DNA from: Erysipelotrichaceae bacterium
Lineage (GTDB): Bacteria; Bacillota_I; Bacilli_A; Erysipelotrichales; Erysipelotrichaceae
Length of the DNA: 9,372 bases
Assembly (NCBI GenBank): GCA_016302195.1
Contig: JAEDOA010000055.1
Coordinates: 1-9,372 of the forward strand
Direction of reading: 5' to 3'
Positions 1 through 6,357 of this stretch are shown piece by piece. The notes under the pieces are model-generated. The model saw only the letters and a program-made list of their open reading frames with translations. It made no database searches and was not told the origin of the DNA. Position 1 is the first letter of the stretch; each line of letters begins with the position of its first letter. The translations under genes and the position numbers were made by a program.

Positions 1-2
1 AA

Positions 3-36
3 TAATAGTAGGTATGGCTAGCCATACCTACTATTA
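3..36 (-). terminator. Perfect 34-bp palindrome, probable terminator of tmk-holB-ricT
   Basis: Positions 3-36 form a perfect inverted repeat centred between 19 and 20, with 17-bp arms and GCTAGC at the centre, so as RNA it would be a long hairpin with a minimal loop. It lies about 58 bases beyond the ricT stop codon on the minus strand. Leftward, it is followed by TT at the window edge, so a U-tract could continue outside but cannot be seen. On the plus strand no T-run follows, so it fits leftward transcription better, although a bidirectional terminator or a protein-binding palindrome is possible. Confidence 0.6.
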
Positions 37-77
37 GTTATTTGATAAATTAATTTAAATTAACTTACACACTCTTC

Positions 78-90
78 TTGACACTGTCAA
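78..90. repeat. Short perfect inverted repeat TTGACA-C-TGTCAA
   Basis: A 13-base inverted repeat just past the ricT stop codon. Each arm reads as a consensus -35 hexamer on its own strand, but I found no convincing -10 box at 16-18 bp on either side. A second, AT-only perfect palindrome (50-63, TTAATTTAAATTAA) lies between it and the large hairpin. Its function is unknown and it may be chance in AT-rich DNA. Confidence 0.3.
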
Positions 91-94
91 TATC

Positions 95-961
95 TTACTG
101 ATTCTGGTTTTCCTTTGCTTTAGCAAGAATCTCTTTTAGTTCATCGATAGAAATATCAATAGCATTTTCCTTATTAGATAAATGAACAGAATTATTTAAT
201 ATGTTCATAGATGTTATGCGATATTTTTCTTTATCGTAATAAACCACTGAGTTTAGTTTTGGTAAGCCCTCTCTAAGCTGCTTGTATATATCATCTTCAA
301 ATTTTAAACAGCACATAAGCTTACCACATTGGCCAGATAATTTTGCTGTGTTTAGGGCTAATAACTGGTTTTTTGCCATGTTGATTGATACAATATCAAA
401 ATCATCAAAAAATCTTGAACAACATGTTTCCATTCCGCAACATCCTAAGCCACCTACAATTTTTGCTTTATCTCTTGGCCCTATTTGCCTCAGTTCAATA
501 CGGCACTTAAATGTTGCAGCTAATACCTTTAATAGTTCTCTAAAATCTACTCTATTTTCTGAAACATATGAAAAGATAACCTTAGTTCTGTCCAGGGTGT
601 ATTCCGCTGAAATCAAATTCATGTCTAAGGATAAATCATTAATGCATTTTTGACATCTTTGTAATAAAGAATCAGTTTCTGAAAGATTAGCAAGATTTTG
701 CTGAATATCCTGTTCGGTTGCCTTTCGAAGAATAGGCTTTAATGCGGTTTGTAAGGTAAAAGAAGAAGGATCTCTTAATTCACTGATTAATTCGCCTAGT
801 TCTATTCCTCTAATAGTTTCGACAACAACCTTATCTCCATATTTCAATTCATCATTATCAGTACCGAAAGAGTACGCTTTTTTGGTCCCTTTAAACTTTA
901 CGGATACACAATATTTGTATGACTGTGGTTGTTGTACTTCTTCCATAATTTCTTCACTCAT
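95..961 (-). CDS. ricT: RicT/YaaT-type PSP1 domain protein
   Basis: A 288-residue cytosolic protein of the PSP1/YaaT family, close in length to B. subtilis RicT (about 275). RicT acts with RicA and RicF in a complex carrying Fe-S clusters that affects mRNA processing by RNase Y and developmental pathways; that is family knowledge. Visible here are the family core around residues 110-160 (LDMNLISAEYTLD, then DFRELLKVLA and IELRQIGPRD) and the Cys-rich signature: GGLGCCGMETCC (C174, C175, C180, C181) and SGQCGKLMCCLKFE (C212, C217, C218). These cysteines are the likely cluster ligands. C103 and C106 form an additional CxxC. The ATG overlaps the holB stop as ATGA, and GAGGT sits 7 bases upstream within holB. 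The last codons (KENQNQ) are a loose polar tail. It is the last gene of the leftward operon. RicA and RicF homologues are not in this window. The family assignment is secure; the role in this organism is inferred. Confidence 0.93.
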   Translation of the reverse strand: MSEEIMEEVQQPQSYKYCVSVKFKGTKKAYSFGTDNDELKYGDKVVVETIRGIELGELISELRDPSSFTLQTALKPILRKATEQDIQQNLANLSETDSLLQRCQKCINDLSLDMNLISAEYTLDRTKVIFSYVSENRVDFRELLKVLAATFKCRIELRQIGPRDKAKIVGGLGCCGMETCCSRFFDDFDIVSINMAKNQLLALNTAKLSGQCGKLMCCLKFEDDIYKQLREGLPKLNSVVYYDKEKYRITSMNILNNSVHLSNKENAIDISIDELKEILAKAKENQNQ

Positions 962-1947
962 AAAATTACCTCATATAATAAATATAACATACGATCTATA
1001 ACTAATAAACCATTGCAGTTTTTGCTTAGGCTATCTTTGCACTTTGAAAAGACAACTAACAAATCTTTACCGCTAACATTGTTTGATCTTGCTTTTGCTA
1101 GATAGAATTGATAGTCCTCATCTTTGCTTTGATAGTTACTAATAACATCCTGGCAGAATAGCATAGCTATTTCCAAAAAATAACCAAGTGTGATCCTAAG
1201 CTGCTTGTCATCGTTCTTTTTAATTTTCGCAAATTCATTTTGGATTTGAACTATTGATTGTAAATCATTATCCAAAAAAGAGGAAATAAAATTTTCAAAA
1301 AGTAGGTATGAATTTGTAAAGCACAAGTCATCAGCTATTTTTTTAGCATCTTGTGTGGTTGATGTCAGACTGCTTGCTAAATGACACATCACCTCTCGAT
1401 AGTTTTCCTTATATAAAAAGCTATAGAGGTAATCTTTGCTTATTGGTCTAAAGGTGATATTTTGACATCTAGATATAATTGTTGGGATAACTGATTCAAT
1501 TGAATGAGTTAAAAATATTCCGATTGTTTGTCCTGTTGGTTCTTCAATAAATTTTAATAGGCTGTTTGCTGCCTTTAGTGTTAGTTTTTCACAATCGTTA
1601 ATGATGAATATCTTTGTTCCTTTTATTTCCAAAGCAGTTTTATCAAATTGTTTTTGAAGATTATCAATATCACTGATTTTAATAGTGCTTTCTTTACCGT
1701 TTAAAACTATAAGATCTCCATAATTGTTGCTCAATACTCTTTGGCAGGTAGGACATTTCTGACACGCAAAGCCATCAATTGGATTGTCACATAAAATACT
1801 TTGGGCGAAAAACAATCCGTATGATAACAAATCGATGTTGTCGTTTGCTGAAAAAAGATAACAATGCGATAAATGGTTATGAAGCAAACAATTTTGCAGA
1901 GTTTTATATACTACTGGTTGTTGTAATTGAAATTCATCTAGATTCAT
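958..1947 (-). CDS. holB: DNA polymerase III delta-prime subunit (clamp loader)
   Basis: A 329-residue clamp-loader delta-prime subunit, which helps open and load the sliding clamp during replication. The order of features fits the family: an N-terminal AAA+-like fold, a Zn-binding module with four cysteines (C53, C62, C65, C68, in CDNPIDGFACQKCPTC), the Walker B-like IFIINDCEKL (113-122), LLKFIEEPTGQT (130-141), the SRC motif (S159-R160-C161) shared by delta-prime and tau/gamma, and a helical C-terminal collar domain. The usual P-loop position after YLFS (30-33) reads ANDNIDLLSYG and has no GxxxxGK, so nucleotide binding is unlikely; delta-prime is generally not an active ATPase. The gene overlaps tmk by 14 bp and ricT by 4 bp. 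The nearest good purine tract (AAAGGA) is about 14 bases before the ATG, farther than usual, so translation may depend on coupling to tmk. Family is well supported despite divergence. Confidence 0.9.
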   Translation of the reverse strand: MNLDEFQLQQPVVYKTLQNCLLHNHLSHCYLFSANDNIDLLSYGLFFAQSILCDNPIDGFACQKCPTCQRVLSNNYGDLIVLNGKESTIKISDIDNLQKQFDKTALEIKGTKIFIINDCEKLTLKAANSLLKFIEEPTGQTIGIFLTHSIESVIPTIISRCQNITFRPISKDYLYSFLYKENYREVMCHLASSLTSTTQDAKKIADDLCFTNSYLLFENFISSFLDNDLQSIVQIQNEFAKIKKNDDKQLRITLGYFLEIAMLFCQDVISNYQSKDEDYQFYLAKARSNNVSGKDLLVVFSKCKDSLSKNCNGLLVIDRMLYLLYEVIL

Positions 1948-2572
1948 AAGAATTAATCTTTTCCTTTATCAACTGGTAAGTTTGCTCGCTAACCTCCTGT
2001 TTTGATTTGGAGGCATCAATAACTTTAATCCTGTCGGGAAACATTTGACAAACAATCTGGTAGCCCTGATGAACTCTATTGTGAAAGTTTAGGCTTTCGA
2101 CGTCTAAACGATCAAGGTTTTTACGGCTTGCGATTCTATTTAGCCCGCTTTGAGGATCGATATCATAGTATATAGTTAGATCGGGGAAATATCCTTCTAT
2201 TGAGAATTGATTAATTTTTAAAACATCTTCAATACCAATTTCTCTTCCATATCCTTGATAGGCTAAAGAAGAATCAATAAAACGGTCGCAAATAACGATT
2301 TTTCCTTGATTAATTGCCGGAATAATCTTTTCGATTAAGTGTTGTCTTCTGCTAGCTGCATATAATAGTGCTTCGGTTCTAACATCCATGGCAGTATTTT
2401 TTACATCTAAGATAACCTTTCTAATTTGTTCGGCGATATCACTTCCTCCAGGTTCCCTAGAGTACATGACATCATAACCTTCCTGGGTTAATCTTTCAAT
2501 TACACTTGTACAGGCGGTTGTTTTTCCTGAACCATCGCAACCTTCTATTGTTAAAAATAATCCTTTTCTCAT
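1934..2572 (-). CDS. tmk: Thymidylate kinase
   Basis: A 212-residue dTMP kinase, converting dTMP and ATP to dTDP and ADP in the cytosol on the route to dTTP. Visible motifs in order: P-loop GCDGSGKTT (11-19), REPGG (39-43) of the dTMP-binding region, the DR motif with following helix (DRFIDSSLAYQG, 96-107), and an Arg-rich LID region (RIASRKNLDRLD, 146-157). Length is typical (about 205-215). The ATG at 2572 has a GAGGAA Shine-Dalgarno roughly 11 bases upstream and a strong promoter before that. It is the first gene of the leftward operon and runs 14 bp into holB. In B. subtilis tmk and holB are separated by yaaQ (darA) and yaaR; both are absent between them here. Identification is secure. 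Confidence 0.97.
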   Translation of the reverse strand: MRKGLFLTIEGCDGSGKTTACTSVIERLTQEGYDVMYSREPGGSDIAEQIRKVILDVKNTAMDVRTEALLYAASRRQHLIEKIIPAINQGKIVICDRFIDSSLAYQGYGREIGIEDVLKINQFSIEGYFPDLTIYYDIDPQSGLNRIASRKNLDRLDVESLNFHNRVHQGYQIVCQMFPDRIKVIDASKSKQEVSEQTYQLIKEKINSYESR

Positions 2573-2594
2573 AATAAGTAATTCCTCGTTTATA

Positions 2595-2623
2595 ATTATA
2601 ACAAATTAGCACAAAATTGTAGA
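2595..2623 (-). promoter_or_regulatory. Extended -10 promoter driving tmk-holB-ricT
   Basis: On the minus strand a perfect TATAAT (plus coordinates 2595-2600) is preceded directly by TGT, giving the extended -10 form TGnTATAAT. A 4/6 -35 match, TCTACA (2618-2623), lies 17 bp upstream. Transcription would start about 15 bases before the tmk Shine-Dalgarno. The -10 is part of the self-complementary TATAATTATA (2591-2600), which reads TATAAT on both strands. Confidence 0.7.
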
Positions 2624-2630
2624 AAATAAA

Positions 2631-2639
2631 TGGTAGAAT
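2631..2639 (+). promoter_or_regulatory. Putative extended -10 promoter for the rightward genes
   Basis: TGG-TAGAAT is an extended -10 element with a 5/6 hexamer, giving a predicted start near 2646, just before the AAAGGA ribosome site (2648-2653) of the GTG-started gene. No good -35 lies at 16-18 bp. An alternative is the plus-strand TATAAT at 2591-2596, which also lacks a -35. This assignment is a guess from pattern only. Confidence 0.4.
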
Positions 2640-2663
2640 AATAAATGAAAGGATAATAAAATA

Positions 2664-3197
2664 GTGAAAAGAATTTATATAATATTGACTAAATCTCCAA
2701 CCATTCTATCAAAAACAATTAGTGCAGTAACTAAGGAACCATATACCCATTCATCAATCAGCTTTTCAAACACAATACAACCAATGTATTCAGCAGGGAG
2801 AGATTATGCCTTATTACCTGCCCCTGGTCATTTAAAAGTAGAGCCATTGCAGTCGGGATTCTATAAATACTACCCTAATTGTAAATTTGGCTTATATTAT
2901 TTGGATGTTAGTGATCAGCAATTTGAAAAATGCCAGTCATTTGTCATTGAAAATGTTAAGAAAAGGTTACCGTTCAACGTGCTTGGTTTGTTATATTGCA
3001 ATTTCAATATTGATAAGCCTCGCAAAGATCACTATTTTTGTTCTGAATTTGTCGCCACAGCATTGAAACAGGCTGATATAGACATCAAGAAAAAACCTAA
3101 TTTGTATCATCCTGCCGATTTTTTAAAGATAGATGGCATCAAATGCTTATATCAAGGGAAAATCAAGGATGCGATTAATAGGAGTTTCGATGAGTAA
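2664..3197 (+). CDS. YiiX/YebB-like permuted NlpC/P60-type (papain-like) protein
   Basis: A 177-residue protein resembling the circularly permuted NlpC/P60 (YiiX/YebB/YycO-like) group, in which the catalytic His precedes the Cys. Visible: PYTHSSISF (26-34) with candidate catalytic H29, then YFCSEFVATAL (124-134) with candidate C126 and E128, and NLYHPADFL (146-154), matching the Pro-x-Asp segment that follows the Cys helix in these proteins. Family members are thought to cleave or form amide or ester bonds on peptides or lipids; the substrate here is unknown. No signal peptide or membrane segment is evident, so it is probably cytosolic. The start is GTG at 2664 with AAAGGA about 10 bases upstream; the earlier ATG at 2645 hits a stop after two codons. 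Its 3' end overlaps the DUF2200 gene by 8 bp, suggesting co-translation. The fold assignment is fairly confident; enzyme activity is inferred. Confidence 0.72.
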   Translation: MKRIYIILTKSPTILSKTISAVTKEPYTHSSISFSNTIQPMYSAGRDYALLPAPGHLKVEPLQSGFYKYYPNCKFGLYYLDVSDQQFEKCQSFVIENVKKRLPFNVLGLLYCNFNIDKPRKDHYFCSEFVATALKQADIDIKKKPNLYHPADFLKIDGIKCLYQGKIKDAINRSFDE

Positions 3198-3555
3198 TAA
3201 AATATATGACATGAAATTTAAAAAGGTTTTTCAGTTGTTAATTGATAAGGCAGAGAAAAAAGGAAAAACAAGACAGGATGTTATTATACTAACTAACTGG
3301 TTAACAGGATATAGTTCTATACAAATAGAGCAGTTTTTTAATAGCGATATTAGCTACGGGGATTTTTTTAATGGCGCATGTAATTTTAATGACAATTGCA
3401 AAAATATTACAGGAAAAATATGCAATGTTGATATCTCATCTATTGAGGATGAAATAATGAGAAGGATACGTTATTTAGATAAGCTGATTGATTTGTTGGC
3501 AAAGGGAAAGACCGTAGATCAAATAATAAAAAAATATGAAAATCCCTCAAAATAA
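3190..3555 (+). CDS. DUF2200 family protein
   Basis: A 121-residue predicted cytosolic protein of the DUF2200 family, whose function I do not know. Features recognised as typical of the family: KIYDMKF near the N-terminus (4-10), KAEKKGKT (20-27), NWLTGY (36-41), ITGKICNV (73-80) and the charged helix IEDEIMRRIRYLDKLIDLLA (85-104). The length matches the family (about 115-125). I chose the ATG at 3190 over an in-frame ATG at 3133 because AGGAG (3180-3184) lies 5 bases before it and the protein then begins where family members begin (MSxxKIYxMxF). The longer form would add 19 unrelated residues inside the preceding gene. It overlaps that gene by 8 bp (ATGAGTAA). No catalytic motif is recognised. 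Family assignment is from memory of the motif pattern and is fairly strong. Confidence 0.82.
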   Translation: MSNKIYDMKFKKVFQLLIDKAEKKGKTRQDVIILTNWLTGYSSIQIEQFFNSDISYGDFFNGACNFNDNCKNITGKICNVDISSIEDEIMRRIRYLDKLIDLLAKGKTVDQIIKKYENPSK

Positions 3556-3570
3556 TAATTCTAAATGAAA

Positions 3571-3596
3571 CAGTAAATAATATATAATATTTACTG
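3571..3596 (+). promoter_or_regulatory. Palindrome over the -10 box and ribosome site of the DUF2207 gene
   Basis: CAGTAAATA (3571-3579) and TATTTACTG (3588-3596) form a perfect 9-bp inverted repeat, and the interior also pairs apart from one A-A mismatch, so 26 bp are almost symmetrical. A perfect TATAAT (3583-3588) sits in its right half; the best -35 17 bp upstream is poor (TCTAAA, 3/6). The right arm ends on the first G of the GAGGA ribosome site (3596-3600). It could be a repressor operator over a promoter, or, if transcription comes from upstream, a hairpin abutting the ribosome site. No T-run follows, so it is not a typical terminator. Confidence 0.5.
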
Positions 3597-3608
3597 AGGA
3601 AAAAAAGC

Positions 3609-5444
3609 ATGAAAAAAGTGATTAAATTGATAGCTTTATTAACCATCTTGTTATCATTTTTTTCTTTTGTCGCGGCTAAAGAAGTATATACTATTAACAA
3701 TCATGATTATAAGGCAATCGTTAATCAGGATGGCACTATAGATATAATTGAAACAATAACAGTAAGCTTTAACGAAAAAAGACATGGGATAATTATCAGT
3801 TTGCCTACAACCTATCAGAAAAATTGGCAAATCGAAGACCAGACAGTTTTTAGACAGTATTATTTTCCTATTACTAATGTTAAGGTTTTATCCAATCAAA
3901 AAAACAAGGTTGAATATCTAGATAATTCAGTTAGAATTATTTTTGGAGATCAAGATAGTTATTCTAATAAGCAGGAAGTCTACATGTACAGCTATAGATT
4001 AGTAACTAGGGATTTAGACCTAGATGGCTTACAAATGGTTTTCTTAAATATTGTTACCTCTGGTTGGGATGCTACGCACGAAAACTGTGATTTTTCAATC
4101 CAATTTCCCAAGGATTTTTCAGATGATAATATAAAAACAGTTTTCCCTGATGACAATGGAGAACTAATTGTTAATCATCAAAACAATACCATAACAGGTC
4201 ATTACAATGGTATTATTGCTCAAGATGAGGGAATCTCTATACTAGTTGATTTAGGTCACGATTATTTTCAATTTCCAGATTTTAATATGCTGGCTAGAAA
4301 TATCTGCTTGGCAATAATCATTTTGGTGTTGACATCATTTGTGGTTTATCTATTTGTTGGAAAAGACGAGAAGATAAAAGCGGAAAATAAGGTTGAGCTT
4401 AATGATGATTTGGATAGTTCATTGGTAGGTTTATTAATTGATGAGCAAATGAATGAGAAAGATTTGCTTTCATTGATAATATATTGGGCCAATAAAGGAT
4501 ATATTAAAATAACCGACTTGATCGATGATGTCCAATTTGAAAAAATAAAGCAACTAGAAGAAGACAAATATCGTTATCAAAGATTGCTTTTTAAAACGCT
4601 TTTTTCAAAAGGAAAAACAGTTAAGTTATCACAGATTAAAAATCAATTAGCAAATACGATAGAAAATATTATCGAAGAGGTTAATTTCAATTACCTAAGA
4701 AGCAAAGATAAGCTTTCTACCAATGATTCAATTATTATGCAATATATAATGATATTTACCAGTTTTTTGATAACCGGTAGTTTCGTTTGTCTTTTATATT
4801 ATGAGTATTTCTTTTTGCTGAAGAATACGATGGCTATTATGCTGATAGAATTTACTGTAATTACGGTAATTAGCTACTTATTTAGTTTGCTATATCGCAA
4901 AAGATTGCAGTTAAGAATAGTAAAGCAAATAATATGTTATGTAGTTTTATTATTGCTGTTAATCGCAAATCAGTTTTTTGTTTATTATCTTCTAAAGGAA
5001 GTTTCCATAGATTATTATTACTTTGTCGCAGTATTCATTCTTCAAATATCATTTATAACAATTATGATAGTTATGAGAAAAAGAAATAAATCCTATAATG
5101 AATTATTTCAAAAAATAATAAATATTAGAGAAGTTATTATTAATGGAAATATAAATAGAGAAAATGACAAATTGATAGAGGAATTACTGCCGTATAGCTT
5201 TGCCTTGGGATTAAGCAACCAGTTAATGGCATCATTTCAACAACAACCAGATGTACACAATGATTCGGATATAGTTAACAACTACAGTTACATTATGGCT
5301 TTACTATTATCCTTTGCAGCCACAAATCAATCTGTAGTTAAAAATGAATATACATTATCAAGCAACGCAAACTGCACAAACGCAAATACTAATGATATTG
5401 ATATCGATTCAGGATTTGGTGGAAGCAGTGGAACTAGTTGGTAG
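3609..5444 (+). CDS. DUF2207 domain membrane protein
   Basis: A 611-residue predicted membrane protein of the DUF2207 family, whose biochemical role is unknown. Order of parts: signal-like hydrophobic N-terminus (about 5-23, ending VAAKE), an extracytoplasmic beta-rich domain (about 25-228) with the family-like start YKAIVNQDGTIDIIETITV and KRHGIIISLP, a membrane helix (231-250), a cytosolic segment (about 251-373) with the typical LLIDEQMNEKDLLSLIIYWANKGYIKI-type helix-turn pattern (276-302) and YQRLLFKTLF (323-332), four further hydrophobic segments (about 375-398, 405-428, 438-460, 469-490), and LLPYSFALGLSNQL (526-539), also typical. The C-terminus SGFGGSSGTSW is a reduced version of the Gly/Ser-rich tail ending in W common in the family. 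ATG at 3609 has GAGGA 8 bases upstream. The YitT gene starts 13 bases after its stop, so the two are probably cotranscribed. Confidence 0.85.
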   Translation: MKKVIKLIALLTILLSFFSFVAAKEVYTINNHDYKAIVNQDGTIDIIETITVSFNEKRHGIIISLPTTYQKNWQIEDQTVFRQYYFPITNVKVLSNQKNKVEYLDNSVRIIFGDQDSYSNKQEVYMYSYRLVTRDLDLDGLQMVFLNIVTSGWDATHENCDFSIQFPKDFSDDNIKTVFPDDNGELIVNHQNNTITGHYNGIIAQDEGISILVDLGHDYFQFPDFNMLARNICLAIIILVLTSFVVYLFVGKDEKIKAENKVELNDDLDSSLVGLLIDEQMNEKDLLSLIIYWANKGYIKITDLIDDVQFEKIKQLEEDKYRYQRLLFKTLFSKGKTVKLSQIKNQLANTIENIIEEVNFNYLRSKDKLSTNDSIIMQYIMIFTSFLITGSFVCLLYYEYFFLLKNTMAIMLIEFTVITVISYLFSLLYRKRLQLRIVKQIICYVVLLLLLIANQFFVYYLLKEVSIDYYYFVAVFILQISFITIMIVMRKRNKSYNELFQKIINIREVIINGNINRENDKLIEELLPYSFALGLSNQLMASFQQQPDVHNDSDIVNNYSYIMALLLSFAATNQSVVKNEYTLSSNANCTNANTNDIDIDSGFGGSSGTSW

Positions 5445-5457
5445 AAAGGAACAAATT

Positions 5458-6306
5458 ATGAAAAAGATTAGATGGGGAAGTTATTTGAAAGTTATTTTTG
5501 GGAATTTTATTTACGCCTTGTGCGTTAAATTGGTAGTATTGCCCTATGATGTTTTATCGGGTGGATGTGCAGGATTAGCTTTGATTCTTAACAAATTATT
5601 TAATGTAGATGTAACAATAACCCTGGACATTTTGATTATTGCCTGCTTTTTATTGGGACTTATTTTTTTGGGAAAAGAGTTTTCAATGAAAACCTTGCTT
5701 AGTAGCATAGTTTATCCGCTATTTATAACTATATTATCTCCTCTTGATTTATATATAGAAGCAGATCCTATTTTAATGTCTGTTGCAGGAGGTGCAATAG
5801 CTGGAATTGGATTATGCATAGTCTTAAGAGAAGATGCATCTACTGGAGGAACTGATATACCCTCAATAATTGTCAGTAACCTATTGAATATTCCTGTAGG
5901 TTATGTCCTATTCTTCTTTGATGGAGTAATTGCTTTATTGGGTGTGGTGGCTTTCAGCGTTGAAAAAGTCCTATTAGGAATAGTGTTTATTTACACCTGC
6001 AATGCGATCATAAATAAATTTATCATTCCTAAAAATCAATCTGCAGTATCTTTATTCATTATCTCAGAATGCAAAGAAGAAATTTGCCAGTATATTCATG
6101 ATGAATTATCAAGAGGAACTACCATTATTAAGGCTAAAGGCGGATATACAAATAACGAAAAAGACGTTATTCTAACAGTTATTGAGAAAAAACAGTATCG
6201 TCAGCTTGAAAAAGAACTGGAGAAAATTGATAAACATGCTTTTGTCATTATTTCAGATGCAAAAGAAATAAAGGGAGAAGGATTCACTTACGAATACCGC
6301 ATCTAG
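5458..6306 (+). CDS. YitT/DUF2179 family membrane protein
   Basis: A 282-residue integral membrane protein of the YitT family (YitT_membrane plus C-terminal DUF2179). It has an N-terminal amphipathic start, then about five to six hydrophobic segments up to residue 190, with the family motifs VLPYDVLSGGCAGLALIL (28-45) and ASTGGTDIPS (127-136), followed by a cytosolic DUF2179 domain (about 198-278) containing LSRGTTIIKAKGGYT (217-231) and KHAFVIISDAKEIKGEGF (259-276). Function is not established; transport has been suggested for some relatives. The ATG at 5458 has GAAAGGA 7 bases before it and gives the standard family N-terminus. An in-frame ATG at 5344 lies inside the DUF2207 gene and would add 38 unrelated residues, so it was rejected. 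A 51-base gap follows before ftsE. Confidence 0.9.
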   Translation: MKKIRWGSYLKVIFGNFIYALCVKLVVLPYDVLSGGCAGLALILNKLFNVDVTITLDILIIACFLLGLIFLGKEFSMKTLLSSIVYPLFITILSPLDLYIEADPILMSVAGGAIAGIGLCIVLREDASTGGTDIPSIIVSNLLNIPVGYVLFFFDGVIALLGVVAFSVEKVLLGIVFIYTCNAIINKFIIPKNQSAVSLFIISECKEEICQYIHDELSRGTTIIKAKGGYTNNEKDVILTVIEKKQYRQLEKELEKIDKHAFVIISDAKEIKGEGFTYEYRI

Positions 6307-6307
6307 T

Positions 6308-6336
6308 TTGTTTTTAAATTAAAAATGTTGTAAGAT
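6308..6336 (+). promoter_or_regulatory. Weak candidate promoter for ftsEX-hydrolase
   Basis: TTGTTT (6308-6313, 3/6) and TAAGAT (6331-6336, 4/6) are spaced 17 bp apart in the only sizeable gap before ftsE. TAAAAT (6337-6342, 5/6) is an alternative -10 without a good -35. The elements are poor, and read-through from the YitT gene is equally plausible. Confidence 0.25.
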
Positions 6337-6357
6337 TAAAATGATAGGAGGAGTACT

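Noticed and set aside
282..653. Open frame on the plus strand opposite ricT
   Set aside because: It lies wholly antisense to a well-supported gene, has no recognisable domain, and no evident ribosome site was needed to explain the region.
1934..1936. Possibility of mycoplasma-type recoding of TGA
   Set aside because: TGA terminates tmk, holB and ftsX at sensible lengths, and Trp is encoded by TGG in the genes checked, so the standard bacterial code applies.
3440..3700. Minus-strand open frame across the DUF2200/DUF2207 junction
   Set aside because: It covers the ends of two supported plus-strand genes; its hydrophobic look is an antisense by-product of A-rich and T-rich codons.
4346..4567. 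Ser-rich minus-strand open frame inside the DUF2207 gene
   Set aside because: Antisense shadow of a Lys/Glu/Asp-rich coding stretch, with no family match.
5344..5457. Upstream in-frame start for the YitT gene
   Set aside because: The extension lies inside the DUF2207 gene, is unlike the family N-terminus, and the ATG at 5458 has a well-placed ribosome site.
6311..6325. TTTTTAA-A-TTAAAAA inverted repeat as a terminator before ftsE
   Set aside because: The stem is only A-T pairs and would be very weak, with no following T-run; likely chance in AT-rich spacer.
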